Source of the DNA: Myrmaecium sp. VS I D KN 1
Taxonomy: Eukaryota > Ascomycota > Dothideomycetes > Valsariales > Valsariaceae
Direction of reading: 5' to 3'
NCBI GenBank assembly: GCA_019775845.1
Contig: JADQAV010000018.1
Location: 937,044 to 1,001,043, forward strand
DNA length: 64,000 bases
In this document: piece after piece, positions 1-12,800 of the stretch
How positions within the stretch are numbered: position 1 is the first letter of the stretch
Layout: the number at the start of each line of letters is the position of its first letter
Made by a program: the position numbers and the translations under genes
Notes under the pieces: model-generated
Seen by the model: the letters and a program-made list of their open reading frames with translations, nothing else
Told to the model about the DNA's origin: nothing
Databases searched by the model: none

Positions 1-1614
1 AAGCGGTTGAAGTAGATCCCCGGCTCGACGGTGAGGACCATGCCCGCGGCTAGCGGGGGGTGGTGGAGGGAGGTGAGGGGGATGTTGACGGCGGCAGTGG
101 TGTTGGAGGTTGGTTGGAGATGGGGGTTGGTGGTGCTGGTGCTGTGGGGGAAGGGGGAGATGGGTAGGACGGGAATGCGTTCTTCCGACTCAGCTCCGCC
201 GTCGGCCTTCGCCTCAGCGACGGCGACGTCGTGCACCTCGAGACCGATGTGGTGGCCGAGGCCATGGGGGAAGAAGAGCAAGCTGGTGCCGGCGGCGTAG
301 ATGGCGTCGGCGGTGTAGGCACGACGGAAGATGCCCAGGCGGAGGAAGCCGTCGATGAGCACGCGGTGGGCGCGGACGTGGCAGTCGAGGTAGCGGGTCC
401 CCGGGCGGATGAGGTCGATGGCGGCGCGCTGCATGTCGCAGACTAGCCGGTGGATGGCGTGGGCGTGGGCGTGCGGGCTGGCGAAGAGGAAGGGGCGGCG
501 CCGGAGCCCGGCCGGGTCCGGGATCGGGTAGGCGCGGGTGATGTCCGCGGCGTAGTTGCGGTACTCGCACGCGGCGTCGACGACGAGGAAGGGGTTTCCG
601 GCTAAGGAGGCGTCGTTGCGGACGTAGTGCAGGGTGGCGGCGTTGATGCCGGCGGCGACGATGGGGGCGTAGGCTTGGGTGGGCGCGCCGGCGGCGATGC
701 AGTGCTGGAGGAAGAGGGCGTGGGCGTCGGCCTCGGTCTTCAGCGAGGCGAGCCGGTCGCGGATCTCGCCGTGGGCGGCGATGGAGATGTGGATCGCCCG
801 CTTGATCAGCGTGATCTCGTGGTCGTCCTTGATCATGCGGCACGCGTTCATGGCGGGCATGAGGGAGACGCTGTCGACGGCGGAGGGGGAGTCGAGCAGG
901 GTGAGGTCACGGAGGTCGAAGGTGCCGGGGACGGAGACGATCTCCGCCTGGTGCAGCTTGAAGAAGGGGATGTCGAGGGGCGTCCGTCGTCGCCAGGAGA
1001 GGATGGCGTCGTACAGACTGGTGGTGAGCTTCACATCATCGACGTCGAACTGCTCCCGCGCCTCGTCGACGGTCAGGCTCCGGCCGTTCCAGATGACGGT
1101 CTTCGGATCGATCGGGGGGATGAAGAGGACGAGCGTGTCGGCGGCGATGTCGTACGTGAGCGCACAGCCGGGCTCGTTGCAGCTACAGGACGAGTCAGCG
1201 TACCCTGATCCGGACAGGACGAAGCGTGTGAATCCCGAATGGATTCACATACATCACTTACCCGCTCAGATAGTAAAAGTACCGATCCTGACGAAACGGC
1301 ATAGGCTGGTCGCTGTCGCGATACAGGCGCTCCACCGCGCCGCCGAGGAAGATGAGACCAGCCTCAACATCCAGCTGGTCGGCCACACGCTGAGCATGTT
1401 GCTTCGCTGCAGGCGAACATACATATATCATTAGCCAGCAGCTCTTCCAAAGGGGGGAAGCGGATCTCTCCTTCTTCATTCTTCCCAACATACCAGGATA
1501 CTTATCAATCGACGAAGCATGCTTCAAATGGACCCAAAAGTCCTGCTCGCTGTCGTTCAGCCGGCCATCCAGCTCGGTGAGATCCAGTAAGGCGGGGGCG
1601 GCGGTCACGGCCAT
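1..1614 (-). CDS. pepP: Xaa-Pro aminopeptidase / prolidase family (M24B), 3' end cut by window
   Basis: This is a metallopeptidase of the fungal PEPP type, which cleaves the N-terminal residue from peptides with proline in position 2, most likely in the cytosol. I read three exons on the minus strand: 1614-1494, 1406-1262 and 1182-1. The first splice joins a KYPAKQHA stretch and the second joins YYLSG to [12 protein letters not shown], both typical of the family. The N-terminal aminopeptidase-P domain is followed by the M24 pita-bread fold with [13 protein letters not shown] and, close to the window edge, TVEPGIYFN, which hold metal-binding residues. About 482 residues are present, so only the last few dozen are missing. 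A low-complexity stretch rich in Ser, Thr and Pro lies between the HGLGHH and TVEPG blocks, where fungal relatives also vary. Start is the ATG at 1614. Confidence 0.93.
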
Positions 1615-2434
1615 GCTTTTATCGATTGCCCATTCACCGCTGTGCGCTGTACGTGTTTTTGGAGCCCGCTAGGCCTGTGGTTCTCTGGTGTGATGGGCAC
1701 ACTGGTGAAAAGGTGGTGAGTGAGTGGGTAAAATTTTGGAGTATGAAGAGGTTGGGAAGGGAAGGGGATATGCTGTTTTTGATGACTGAGAGAAAGAGAG
1801 AGGGAGAGGGAGAGGGAGGGAGGTAGAGGTGAGTGGTGGTGGTTAAGCTGTGGCTTGAGCGGGTAGGTTAGGTAGTAGATAGTGCCCATGGGGGCGGAGA
1901 GGTGGGAGAAGGGGGCACTCACTAGCGCTCTCCCCCTCCCCCTATCTTCCCTCTCCTCCCTCACCGAGGGCTAAAACCGGCACCCGGAGGTACAACAACG
2001 GGGGATGCCTCCACCCGCACATCATCCCCCCCCACCAACCCCCGGGGCTCCCTATCAGGCGAAGGGTTCCGGGGGCTATGGATTCAGAATCACTTGAACC
2101 AAACGTGGGAGCCCGGGTGACACTGTGGTTGGGTCCTCCGGGGGACACTGCAGCACCGGGCCGAGCAACAGCTGACCTCCTTTCTTTTTTTATTCTGGAA
2201 AGGTTTCCTTGGGCGAGCATGGATGCTAGGCATGGGATGGATGGATACAAGGGCGTGTTCTAGGTATGCTGGTATGCTGCTGTGTGCAGGAACAGTGAGG
2301 CGGACGTACAGCAGGCAAGGCTTCTAAAAGAGGTACAATGAACATCCTAAACCCATCCGTCCATCCATCCATCCATCCAAGGAACACAACCATCCCTTAC
2401 ACAAGCAAGCAAACAAGCCTACCTACCAACCTAC
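1615..2434. other. Intergenic, promoter side of the aminopeptidase
   Basis: Holds GA-rich low-complexity sequence near 1790-1825 and an ATCC-type tandem repeat at 2353-2379. Short open frames here are low-complexity and not credible genes. Confidence 0.6.
2353..2379. repeat. ATCC microsatellite
   Basis: Six or more tandem copies of a 4 bp unit, just downstream of the GH35 stop codon. Confidence 0.8.
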
Positions 2435-5400
2435 CTAAACATACATCAACCTCTCCTCCCTCCATCCCGGCCTCAAACCCTCACCCACAAACCTCGCCCA
2501 AAAGCTCGACTCCAACACATAATTCACCCCCCACTCGACATCCACCCTCGCCTCCTCCTCCCCATCACCCCCCTGCGACCACACCGCCAACGCAACCACA
2601 TTATCCCCCGCATAATCCAGCACCCCCGGCGGGACCGGAAACACCGTCTGATGCCCAATCCACGGAGAAAACCGACCATACTGATACCCATTCACGAAGA
2701 GCAGCGCGCGCAGGGCGCGGCTCGCCGGCGCGCCGAGCACGAGCGAGAGCGACACGTCCAGCCCCGCCGGGACGTCCAGCGGCGCGACGGTGCGGTAGAA
2801 GCGGATGCCCGGGCCGGTCCAGTCGGCGCCCGGGCTGCGAAAGGCGGACGTGTTCCAGTCCCCGTCGTCGAAGCCGGGGAGGTGCCAGCCGAGTCGCTCG
2901 GCGGTGAGGCCGCCTTCGTTGAGCGTGCTGCGGATGGGGTCGAGGACGGTGGCGGTCCGGCCGCCGGCGGTGCCGGCGACTTTCCAGGAGGTGAAGGGGG
3001 TGGTGGTGGTAGTGGTGGTGCCGAGCAGGGTGGCGTTGAGGATGCCGCGTGGGTTCGTGGCCCCGGCGCGCATGTCGTGGCCGGTGTTGTCGTGCACGAT
3101 GAGGAGGATGTTGGACTGTTCCTGGTAGACGGTGGCGTTGGAGAAGGAGAGGGTGAGGTTCCCGACTTCTTCGGATGCGCTGCCGAGGAAGGAGCCGATG
3201 TAGTCGCCGTTGAGCCATGCGCTCCAGCCAAAGGCCGTGCCGCCCTGGATGCTCAGGTAGACGCCGGTAGCCGGCCCGTCGAACCTCGCTCGCCAGAGCT
3301 GAGTGTTGTAGAAGAAGCCGTAATCGTCTGCGTAGAGGACTGGGAGGGTTTCAGGGGGCGTGGGGTTTGCCGTGGTCGTATGGTTGGCCTCAACCCAAGC
3401 CAGTCCGCTGTCGTCGTAGTCCACCAGACGCTCAGGGAGGCTGTCTTGCACTTTCCAGGTGTCCAGTGCTGGTAGCTTCAGGGCGCTAGCATTTGGTGCG
3501 ACAAGGTACCCGTTCAAGCTTCCATAAGACGTCCTCGTGACGTTCACTGTCTTGTTGTTCCATGAGACAGACTGAATGCAGGCGGCGGCGAACACATCGA
3601 GGGTAGTCGCATTCGCGACATCACCGGTCAGATGAAGAATCTTCCTATCCTCGCTTAGAGCAGCCGAACGGACAAGGTAGGGGCCTTGCACAAGCACTAC
3701 AGGAACATTAGCATTAGACATGCGAAATAAAGGTTCGCGAAAGGATGCCATACCAGTCTCATTTTCAGGCGCCGCAGGATTCGTCGTCAAAGGCGGCGCA
3801 AACAACTGATACGCATAGCTGCGATCGACGATGATCACGCGAACCTTGCCAACCTGAACGACAGTCATCCCCTGGGCCTGGGTGAAGGCTACAAGCGTCC
3901 CGTATGCGGTCGCATCGAACGACACAGTCGAGCGCGGGGAGGACTTCACGATGGTCCCGCCCGTCGTTCCCTTGACGACGAACTCTCCAGCTTCGCCGGT
4001 CGGCACCCAGAGCACGAGGACGGGCTGCTCATCGAGAATGGCATACGTCAACACCTCCGCGGTGGAATAGAGCAGCGTCTCCGACCCGAAGGCGAAGTCG
4101 GTCACCAGGATCTTCGACTGGTGCCCGTTCAGCGTGATCAGCCCTCCCTTCTGGGGCACCGTGAGCTCCCCGGCAGAGGTGTCGACGTGCAGCTGGAACC
4201 GCTCCAGCGTGCTGGAGGAAGAGTTGACGTGCCTCGTCACGTAGAAAGCACCATTGGTCAGCGGATTCCGCAGCTCCGAGGCTTGGACCGCGTCGTTCGT
4301 CGTGTATGACGAGCTGTTCCCGAGACGGTTCGTCACCGTGAGATCGTGCGCGACGCGGGTGAACATAGCCAGGTTCTTCGTCTCGTAGAACTTGGACCAC
4401 AGCGATCGATCCTCGGAGATGGGCGCGCTGTAGTCGTAGCTGGTCGCGACGACCGGGGCCGCCAAGGCGCCCCAAGACGTGCCGCCATACATCATGTACA
4501 GGCTGATCGCCGTGATGCGCTGCGCGATGTTGTCCCGGTAGAAGAGGTTGGCGAAGTCCGCGCCAATATCGTCCGGACATCCCCCTTCCGGCCCACCCCA
4601 GGGGTTATAAGAACCGCCCTGGAACTCGGGGAGGAACTCCGGCTGCGTCCAGGACGTCTCCTGGAAGTGGGTGTAGTAATCAAGCACCTGGTAAGCGACG
4701 TACTCGCCGTTTGTGCCGGTGCACTCTTCCAGGTTGCAGCTCCAGCACTGCCGCTGGCGTTAGTTGCGGGCTATCGAGGAGGCGGCCGTCACCTACCGAA
4801 GGATAGCTGTCGAGACCATACACATCAACATTCCCACCGGCGTGGGAGAAGTCCTTAGACCACGACTTGCTAGTCAAATCCGGCGCATTGGCCATGAGAG
4901 GAACGTCGATGCCGTTCGCCCGCGCCATCGCTTCGAGCGACTGCATGTACGCCGTCGCGGTCGGGTTCGGGATCCTCTCCGTGGGCGTGCCCTCCCACTG
5001 CTCGCCATACTCGTTCTCGATCTGGTACAGGATGGCGGATCCGTTCCGAGTGACCAGGTAATCGCTGACGATCTTGGAGTAGTTGCCGAAGAACGGCGAG
5101 AGCGCGTTGAGATATCTCGAGTCGTTGTTCCTGAGGGTGCCGTAGGCGCCGGTCTCGAGCCATCCGGGAAAGCCACCGCCGTTGCTTTCGGCGTTCACGT
5201 AGGGCCTACCTCGGGTGTTAGGGTTCCATGATGTGAAGATCAAGCTATTTCTGCTCACCCAGGGCGAACAATAGCATAGAGCCCAACATCCTTCGCGATC
5301 TTTAGCAGCGGCGTGAAATCATGCGCACCAGACGTGAACTCCAGCTCAGACGGGTAAGGACTGTGATACGCCCAATGCGAGTAGAACGCAAACGCCGTGA

Positions 5401-5671
5401 AGCCGCACGCCTTGATCTTCTCGAGCAGGTCCTTCCAGATCTCCGGCACCGGGATTCGCCAGTAGTGGAATTCGCCGGAGAAGACGAAGAGGCGCTGTCC
5501 GTGGATCTGGAAGCTGTAGTGGTCCCATTGGACGACCTGGTTCAGCCCGTCGTCGTGGAGCGGGAACTGGGCTGGCGTCTCCGCCGATTCGGCGTTGGAA
5601 GGTGAAAAGAGTAGGCAGACTGTGAGCAGCCTGAGGATAACATGGAGCCAATTTGGGCTTGTGATCCTCAT
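2435..5671 (-). CDS. lacA: Secreted beta-galactosidase, glycoside hydrolase family 35
   Basis: This is a fungal GH35 exo-beta-galactosidase, which removes terminal galactose from pectic side chains or galacto-oligosaccharides outside the cell. Three exons (5671-5259, 5205-4797, 4747-2435) give 1044 residues, the usual length of the family. Introns of 53 and 49 bp join RPG to [11 protein letters not shown] and YGLDSYPS to [10 protein letters not shown] signal peptide with a hydrophobic core ([10 protein letters not shown]) opens the protein, which is why I start at 5671 rather than at upstream in-frame sequence. The acid/base glutamate is in QIENEYG (about residue 203) and the nucleophile in PEFQGG (about residue 315). 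The long C-terminal part matches the beta-sandwich and jelly-roll domains of fungal LacA and carries many N-glycosylation motifs. The gene symbol follows Aspergillus usage; the paralogue (lacA, lacB and so on) cannot be told by eye. Confidence 0.95.
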
Positions 5672-6451
5672 GCTTGCCGGTGGCAGGAGAGCAAAGGTGG
5701 TAATAGCCGGACATCGTGAGCGGGGAAGGGAACGATATTTGTAGTAAACCAAGACCTGGATGGGACCAGGAAACCGGTAGACTAAGAGAGCAGAAAACTA
5801 TCAGTGAGCCATCCCCGAGCTGTTCCTGTGCCTGGCTATACCACAGGCATTGCCGTGCTAGCAACAGGCGACAGTTCCTAGTCGTGGAATCATGCGAACA
5901 GAACATGGGCATGACTGCCGCCGGAGGTGTAGCTCGGTCCCAAACATGACCTCACGCTCGGCGGTTCGGCTGAAAGATGGAGAATCAATCCGAGTGTGGG
6001 GGAGAGAGATGCATCTGCTGGACGGGATGGGGTTGCGGTTGCGGATACTGAAAAGCGTGGGGAATGGGCGAAGAAGCGGAGAACGCGGAGGACCCCCGAA
6101 ACGGGGAACCTCGCAGACGATCGTCGCCCACCGGGGGAGCTCAGGACTGGGATGTTGTCGTCTATTTATCGTCATTGTATGTGGGCGCATTTTGGCGGTG
6201 AAGGGAAGGACTTCTCGTGTGTTATTATGGCATGACAGAATAAAGAACTATATATACATGCATGCAGCCGTCCGGCGTATGTACTCCGTAGAGATGGCGA
6301 TTCCCCTTCAGCTTACAGTACCCAAATCCCCCCCTGTAGCCGTTCTAAAGTTGTTTAAACGTTCCGAAAAACACTTTTAGGTAGTTGTTGAAAGCTTCGT
6401 TTCTCCTCCGCAGCGTTTACTGCGGCTCTCAACCCCGTCGACCTCCTTCGC
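5672..6451. other. Intergenic between the GH35 and SUKH genes
   Basis: Upstream region of the beta-galactosidase and downstream region of the SUKH gene. I see no gene and no strong element. Confidence 0.6.
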
Positions 6452-7834
6452 TCAGCGGCACGTGTACGCAACCACGTTAGAAGAGCGAAGCGTGATGCCG
6501 TTCCTCTCCTCACCCTCCTCAATCTCCTCGCAGTACTCCTTCGACGTCTCGCTGGCGACCTGTTCCAGAAACTCCCGAAACGAAGGGAACACGAAGATAT
6601 CCACATCGTGCGTGTTCCAGGTGATGACGCACCATTCCATCTTGTTGAACTCCTCCTTGCTGCCGTAGAAGTTGTCGATCGCCTCGTCGATGTGCGTCCG
6701 GAGCTCCTCGTCCGCGGAGAAGTAGACCTTCCACAACGCGTCCCGTGCCCTGGCCACCAGCCCCGGTTCCAACAGGAAAACCACATCGGTCTGCCCCTCG
6801 TTGATCTGGATGACGCGGTGAATGACCGGCCATTTGAAGGCGCGCGCGTGCGTCGGGATTCGGATTAGCTCAACGTCGAACTCGATCCATTTGTTGTCCT
6901 CTTCGATGGCGTCCAAGATCTTGACGGCCTCAGCCCTGCTCAGAGCCGGCTCGCTGGTGTAACCGTTCCACCAGTCTCCCAGCCCGTTACTCACGGACAG
7001 GAATTCCTTGTAATCTGCCGGTAAGCGGACGCCCAACTGTTTCTCGACCTGCCATATCGCGTCCAGCGTGGCTGGCTCCCGCAGTAGAGTGGTTGGCGGA
7101 CGGCTGGGATCATATGGCGTTTCCTCCCATCGGGCATTTGCGATGGTATTCTCACTCGCCATGCTGACAAGCTCCATGATGGTCTTATCCCGCAAGGGCC
7201 TCCGGATCGGACCATCCCTAAGTCGGCGCTGTATCGTCAGGAAGATCTCCTCGCCCAGGCGCGCGACCTTTTCGGCGTCGAGGCGCAATTCCTTGGACAC
7301 GAATTTCTCCTCCAGCAGGATCCTCCAAGCCTGCCTGCTTCTCGATAGGTTGTAGATCATTCCCGGCCAATGAAATCTCTTGACGATCTTGCGCAGTATC
7401 TCCTCCGCTTGATTTCTCCGTCCCAGTCGCAGCGCGATGTCCAGCGCCGCCGCCAAATCCACGCTCTGCCTCGTCCAAGAGAGAGTCGGCGACTCGACGG
7501 CTTTTAGACACTTTTCCAGCGTGCGCTCGCTCAGCGCCGCGTCATGTGCCCACAAATGCGCCTGTCGTTCCAGTTTCGTCAGCGCCTCTGCCGTCCTTTC
7601 ATTTTGCGGATAGAAAGGAAGCCAAAGGCCAGTGGCTTCCCAAGCGAAAGGTAGGCCCGGGCTCCAGATCGACTTGCTATGGGCGATGTAGTCGACGGTC
7701 AGGGCCAGGATGGAATTGGCGATGGGGAGGTGTCCTAGGACGGCAAACTCGAGAGCAATGTCGGCCGCATCACGGGCAACAAGCCAATTCGATTTGACTT
7801 GGAGGATTTCCTGGGCGTCGAACTTGGAGGGCAT
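6452..7834 (-). CDS. SUKH (SMI1/KNR4) domain protein
   Basis: Single-exon gene of 460 residues. The C-terminal part, from about residue 253 to 400, has the SMI1/KNR4 signature: an ATLDAIWQVEKQLG helix, LPADYKEFLSVSNGLG and then a GDWWNGY turn. In yeast Smi1/Knr4 this fold links cell-wall synthesis with the Slt2 pathway. In bacteria it is a common immunity-protein fold. Filamentous fungi also have many SUKH proteins of unknown role. The first 240 residues look alpha-helical and resemble nothing I can name; they lack the long disordered flanks of yeast Knr4, so this is probably not the Knr4 orthologue. There is no signal peptide or membrane segment. The start at 7834 is the first ATG of the frame. 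Function beyond the domain is unknown. Confidence 0.8.
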   Translation of the reverse strand: MPSKFDAQEILQVKSNWLVARDAADIALEFAVLGHLPIANSILALTVDYIAHSKSIWSPGLPFAWEATGLWLPFYPQNERTAEALTKLERQAHLWAHDAALSERTLEKCLKAVESPTLSWTRQSVDLAAALDIALRLGRRNQAEEILRKIVKRFHWPGMIYNLSRSRQAWRILLEEKFVSKELRLDAEKVARLGEEIFLTIQRRLRDGPIRRPLRDKTIMELVSMASENTIANARWEETPYDPSRPPTTLLREPATLDAIWQVEKQLGVRLPADYKEFLSVSNGLGDWWNGYTSEPALSRAEAVKILDAIEEDNKWIEFDVELIRIPTHARAFKWPVIHRVIQINEGQTDVVFLLEPGLVARARDALWKVYFSADEELRTHIDEAIDNFYGSKEEFNKMEWCVITWNTHDVDIFVFPSFREFLEQVASETSKEYCEEIEEGEERNGITLRSSNVVAYTCR

Positions 7835-9841
7835 CTTGCATCAGGCGCTGCAGGAAGAAGTAGAGGGCGGGCCGGACGGAGCAATTGTATAGAAAATCCC
7901 CATCGACTCCTGAAACAGACAGACGTGGGAGTCCCTGCTTGCTGCAGAATAGTCCGAGGTATGGTAAGAGTGTGGTGAGAACGAGGCGACGCTGAGGAGT
8001 CGAGGAGGACCTGAAACGGGTTCGTTTGGAGGAGCGATTGAAATTTCTCGAAACATCGTGAGAAGAGAAGGAAAGAGGAAGAGAAAATAATGCCGACGCG
8101 CACACGGAAGAGGCGAGATTGCTGCAGTCTTGCCTGGTCGCGATCACGCCGACGAGAGGCAGACAGAAGTCATGGCCCGCGGTGGCCCCCTGGTCCCTGT
8201 GAATATCAGGGCGCGTCCTGCGAGGCGTTCGGGAGAAGTGGGTCGCCAGGAACGACTCCGAGAGGTGCACACGCCTTCACCACGACACTCCTGGCCTGTT
8301 GGCAGCGGAATCCGTCGAGGCATGGCGCTCGCATCCGGCCATGGTTGGTCGGTCGGTGAGAGCAGCGATTCATGGACACGATGGGGACGCGGAGATGTTG
8401 CTTCTGGACGTCTAGCCGGTCGGACGGTGGTGAGCACAGGAGAACGCGGCCGGGCCGAGGCGGGAGGTGGGAGAAGAGCCTCCGTTTGGTCTGTTTGAGT
8501 GGACTTGCCGAATCCTTTGTCAGATGGACGTGGGTCGTTTCGCCGGTGTCGAGGGATGCCATGGAGTCGGTGCTCGGGTAAGGGGGATGTGACCATCCAT
8601 GTTCCTGCATTGGTGAAGCGAGTGACCGGGACGACCGTATTTCGATGCTGAAAGCTTGCTGCTCTCCATGTTGATCCTCAAAAAGGGTTACATACTTAAG
8701 TCTGAAGGATCCTAAGGCGATGCACTGGAGTCCTGCTCGACGGGGACGGTCGGTCGGTTCGAGTGTCTTAACTCCTGACAGGCGTGGCACACACTCCACT
8801 CCCCACAGCCGTTTCGCCTAACCCACCCAGACTCCATCCGCACTCCTTCTTTACCTAAATATTTGAACATTTATTGAATGACTCTGCATCCTTCGAGATG
8901 GTCGGTCAGGGCAATGCTGTGTGACGGTGTCCGTCTTCCAGGTCCGTTCATGTGCACGTCTGGCCATTCAGATATTCTGGCTCGCCGGTGGTCGCTCACC
9001 TTCAGATCCTCGAGCAGTGATACTCCCCCGCTAGTCCCCGTCATATCGAGGCCTTCAGGTGTTCGAAGCGTGCGGAGCACGTAGCTCGACATACGAAGAA
9101 ACCGCATCCCCCGGACGTGAAGATGCGGGTAAGGGTTTCCCACAGTACCTACTTAGGGGATGACCGAACGCGATGGAAGTTGCATCTCGCAAGCTCTCTC
9201 TGGCCGCGGCTACCTAGGAGAAGGGGGGGCATGAGTGATAGAAACCGATGGATACATTTCAAGAACATCAAGCGCCATCGATGCTCGGGCGCTCAGCATC
9301 GTTGTGAACCCGTCGACGGTTGCACGTTGACTATCCCACTGCACCTGACAGGCGTGCAGGAGCTCGTGGGCTTCTTTTCTGGCATAGATGCTGACGCTGT
9401 GAATACAGCTCTGAGATTCATTCAGCGAGCTGCCTTTGAGCCACAAAGAAACGTCGAGGTGGCTGGCAGGTGTGAAGGTGGCTGTGGGGGTCCCGAGGCG
9501 CGAATAGCAAGCTCGCCCCACGAATGCGGTGAAGCGGGCGGGCGGCCTTCTCGCCAGGTGTTCAATCGCCGTCATAGGCAGTGGAATAAAAGTCCGATGC
9601 CATTGCAGTGTAAAATGTCACCACAATCTTCAACACCCAACGCTCCGTGATCTGTCATTCTCCGCTTCTTTTCTTTTTCTTCATTCTTTCTGAGTTATTG
9701 CCATCACTGTCTGCCTTCTGCCATCTTGCGTCTCCGCCGTCGACGCTGCTCCACAGCGATCGAACCGCCGATAGTGTGCAGCTCGAAGCTTGAAGCTTGA
9801 GGATCGAGACAACCAAGCTTTACGCACCCTCCACACACAAC
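7835..9841. other. Divergent intergenic region between the SUKH gene and LHS1
   Basis: Two kilobases serving both promoters. Short open frames on both strands show no family motif. The 250 bases before the LHS1 start are CT-rich, as is usual for fungal leaders. No transposon ends noticed. Confidence 0.55.
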
Positions 9842-12800
9842 ATGGCCATCCCAGGCCGACGACGCCAAGGAGCTTCAACGCTCACCGTACTCCTTGGCCT
9901 ATTGTTCCTCTTCGCGTCGACCGCTTCAGCGGCCTCCGCAGTCCTCGGTGTCGACCTCGGCACAGAATACATCAAAGGCGCACTCGTGAAACCGGGCATA
10001 CCTTTGGAGATCGTCCTCTCCAAGGACTCCAAGCGCAAAGAAGCCTCCGCCGTCGCTTTCAAGCCATCGAAGTCTGCCCCCGTCGCAGGCAGCTTCCCCG
10101 AACGTTTCTACGGCTCCGACGCGCTCGCCCTCGCTGCCCGCTTTCCCCAGGATGTCTATCCCAACCTAAAGCCTCTCTTAGGAGTCCCGTTCGATGGTCC
10201 TGACAATGTCAAAGAATACTCGAAGCGCCATCCAGCGCTGGATGTGCAGAAGCTGGAGGACCGCCCTTACATTGCTTTCAAGAGCAAGGCATTCGCCGAG
10301 AGTGAGGCGCCGTGGAGCGTGGAAGAGCTACTGGCGATGGAACTCCAGAACCTCAAGGAGAATGCAGTTACAATGGCCGGAAAGGGCACCGAAGTGAACG
10401 ACGTTGTCTTTACTGTTCCGGCGTTCTACACTGCGGACGAGAAGCAAGCGCTCATGGTTGCCGCGGATCTCGCTGGCTTGAAGGTGTTGGGTCTCATCAG
10501 CGATGGTCTCGCCGTTGGCTTGAACTATGCGACTTCCCGTACGTTCCCGAACACCGACCATGGAGGCTTGCCGGAATACCACATGGTCTTTGACATGGGC
10601 GCCGGTTCGACCACTGCGTCCGTCATCAAATTCCGGGAGCGCGAGGTTAAGGATGTCGGCCGCTTCAATAAGACTATTCAGGAGGTCCAAGTTGTCGGAA
10701 CGGGCTGGGACAGGACGTTGGGCGGCGATTCCCTGAACGGCATCATCATGGATGATATGGTGGAGAAGTTCCTTGAAACTCCTGGAGCAAAGAGCCTCGG
10801 TCGCACGGCTGAAGATGTCAAGTCTCACGGCAGAACCGCAGCCAAGCTCTGGAAAGATGCTGAGCGAGTTCGCCACGTTTTGAGTGCCAACTCAGACGCC
10901 TCTACCAGTTTCGAGGGCCTCTACGAGGATGTTGACTTCCGCTACAAGATCTCCAGGGCAACATTTGAAGAACTTGCTGCCAGCTTCGCCGCCAGAGTCG
11001 AAGGGCCTGTTGTCGCCGCTCTCAACGCCGCCGGTCTTACCTTTGCTGACATTGAATCCGTGATCCTTCATGGCGGCGCTGTTCGCACGCCTTTCGTCCA
11101 GAGGACGCTCGAGGCTCTGGTCGGAGATGTGTCCAAGATCCGTAGCAACGTTAACGCCGACGAGGCCGCCGTTTTCGGTGCCGCTTTCAAGGCCGCGAGC
11201 TTGAGTCCCAGCTTCCGTGTCAAGGAAATCCGCGACATTGATGTTGCAGGCTATGCCACTGGTGTACAGTTCATGTGGAACCTCAAGGACCGTCTCCAGA
11301 AGATCTTCACGCCCACTTCCCCCGCTGGAACGGTGAAGGAGATTCCGTTCAAGATGATGGGCGACTTTGAGTTCACGCTCTACCAGACTGTGCCGGGTGG
11401 CGGCGAGGAGCTGGTTAACAGCCCCGTAGCCCATGTCAAGACCGGAAATTTGACAGGTGTTGTCACTGAGCTGATTGACAAGGAGGGTTGCGATCGCGAA
11501 GACATCAACACCAGGTTCTCTATCCGTCTGAGCCCATACACCGGGCTCCCTGAAGTTCTAGGCGGATGGGTGTCGTGTGAAGTCGATGGGGTGGATGAAA
11601 AGAAGGGCATGATGGACGGTGTGAAGAACATGCTTGGATTCGGCGGCAAGAAAGACCAAGAGCCTCTCAAGGACGAATCAAGCACTGAGACCGTTGACAT
11701 GTCCGCGACTTCTGAATCTTCTAGCCCTATCCCATCCTCATCCTCCGCGGAAGCATCTGAGTCCAGTGGCACTGCTCAGACGGATGGCAAGAAGTCGGGT
11801 GCAATTGGCAAGCGTAAGGTCGAGTCGGCTGTCACCTTTGAAGTCACACAGCAAGGGTACGAGAAGCATCCTCGCAAGGAGCTTCAGAGGATGAAAGACA
11901 GGTACGGTTCTTTATTCCATAAAATTGGTGATAGTTACTAATGCTCTCGACAGACTGGCAGCTTTCACCGCATCTGACCTCGCTCGTCGTGCCCGGGAAG
12001 AAGTTCTTAACAACCTGGAGGCCTTCACCTACCTTGCACGCGATCTCCTCGAAGACAGCAGCGAGTTCGCTCAAGCCAGCACCGAAGAGACCCGCACGAA
12101 GCTCACCAGCCTCTTGTCCGAGACCAGCGACTGGATTTATGGCGAGGGTGCCGACGCGCCCGTCCAAGTCCTCAAGGAGAAGCTCAATGCGCTTACCTCT
12201 ATGGTCGACCCGGTCGTGAACCGCATCGAGGAGGCCAAGAAGCGTCCGGAACAAGTCAAGCTGCTCAAGGATGCTTTGGACCAGACCAACAGCCTGGTCA
12301 AGGTGGTCCGACAGCAGGTGGAACAAGCCGCGGAGTCGGCCAAGGAAGCCGCGAAAGCTGCCACCGAGTCCGTTTCCTCCGTTGCGTCGGACGCTAGCTC
12401 CGCCGCTTCGAGCGTCGCTTCCGAGGCTACCGATGCCGCTTCCTCCGCCACTGCCTCGTCTTCGGCCGACCCTCTCGATGACCTCGAGGAGCCGGACACT
12501 TCCTCTTCATCTTCTTCAACTTCCAAGCCTCTCCCCACGCCCACTCCGCCCGCCTACACCGAGGCCGACCTCTCGCAGCTGGAGAAGGTGTACAACGAGG
12601 TGTCGGTGTGGATCGAGGAGAAGCTGACGCTCCAGGACCAGCTGCAGCCGCACGAGGACCCGGCGCTGCTGAGCCACGAGCTCGAGGCCAAGGCCAAGCA
12701 GCTGAACGACGCGGTGATGGAGCTGCTGACGCGGCAGATGCGGCGGGCGGGCTACGGTGGTAGCGGCGGCAGTGGCAGTGGCAGCGGTGGGAAGCAGAAG

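Noticed and set aside
2692-3231. Several long frames overlapping the GH35 gene on both strands
   Set aside because: They are shadows of the GC-rich GH35 coding sequence.
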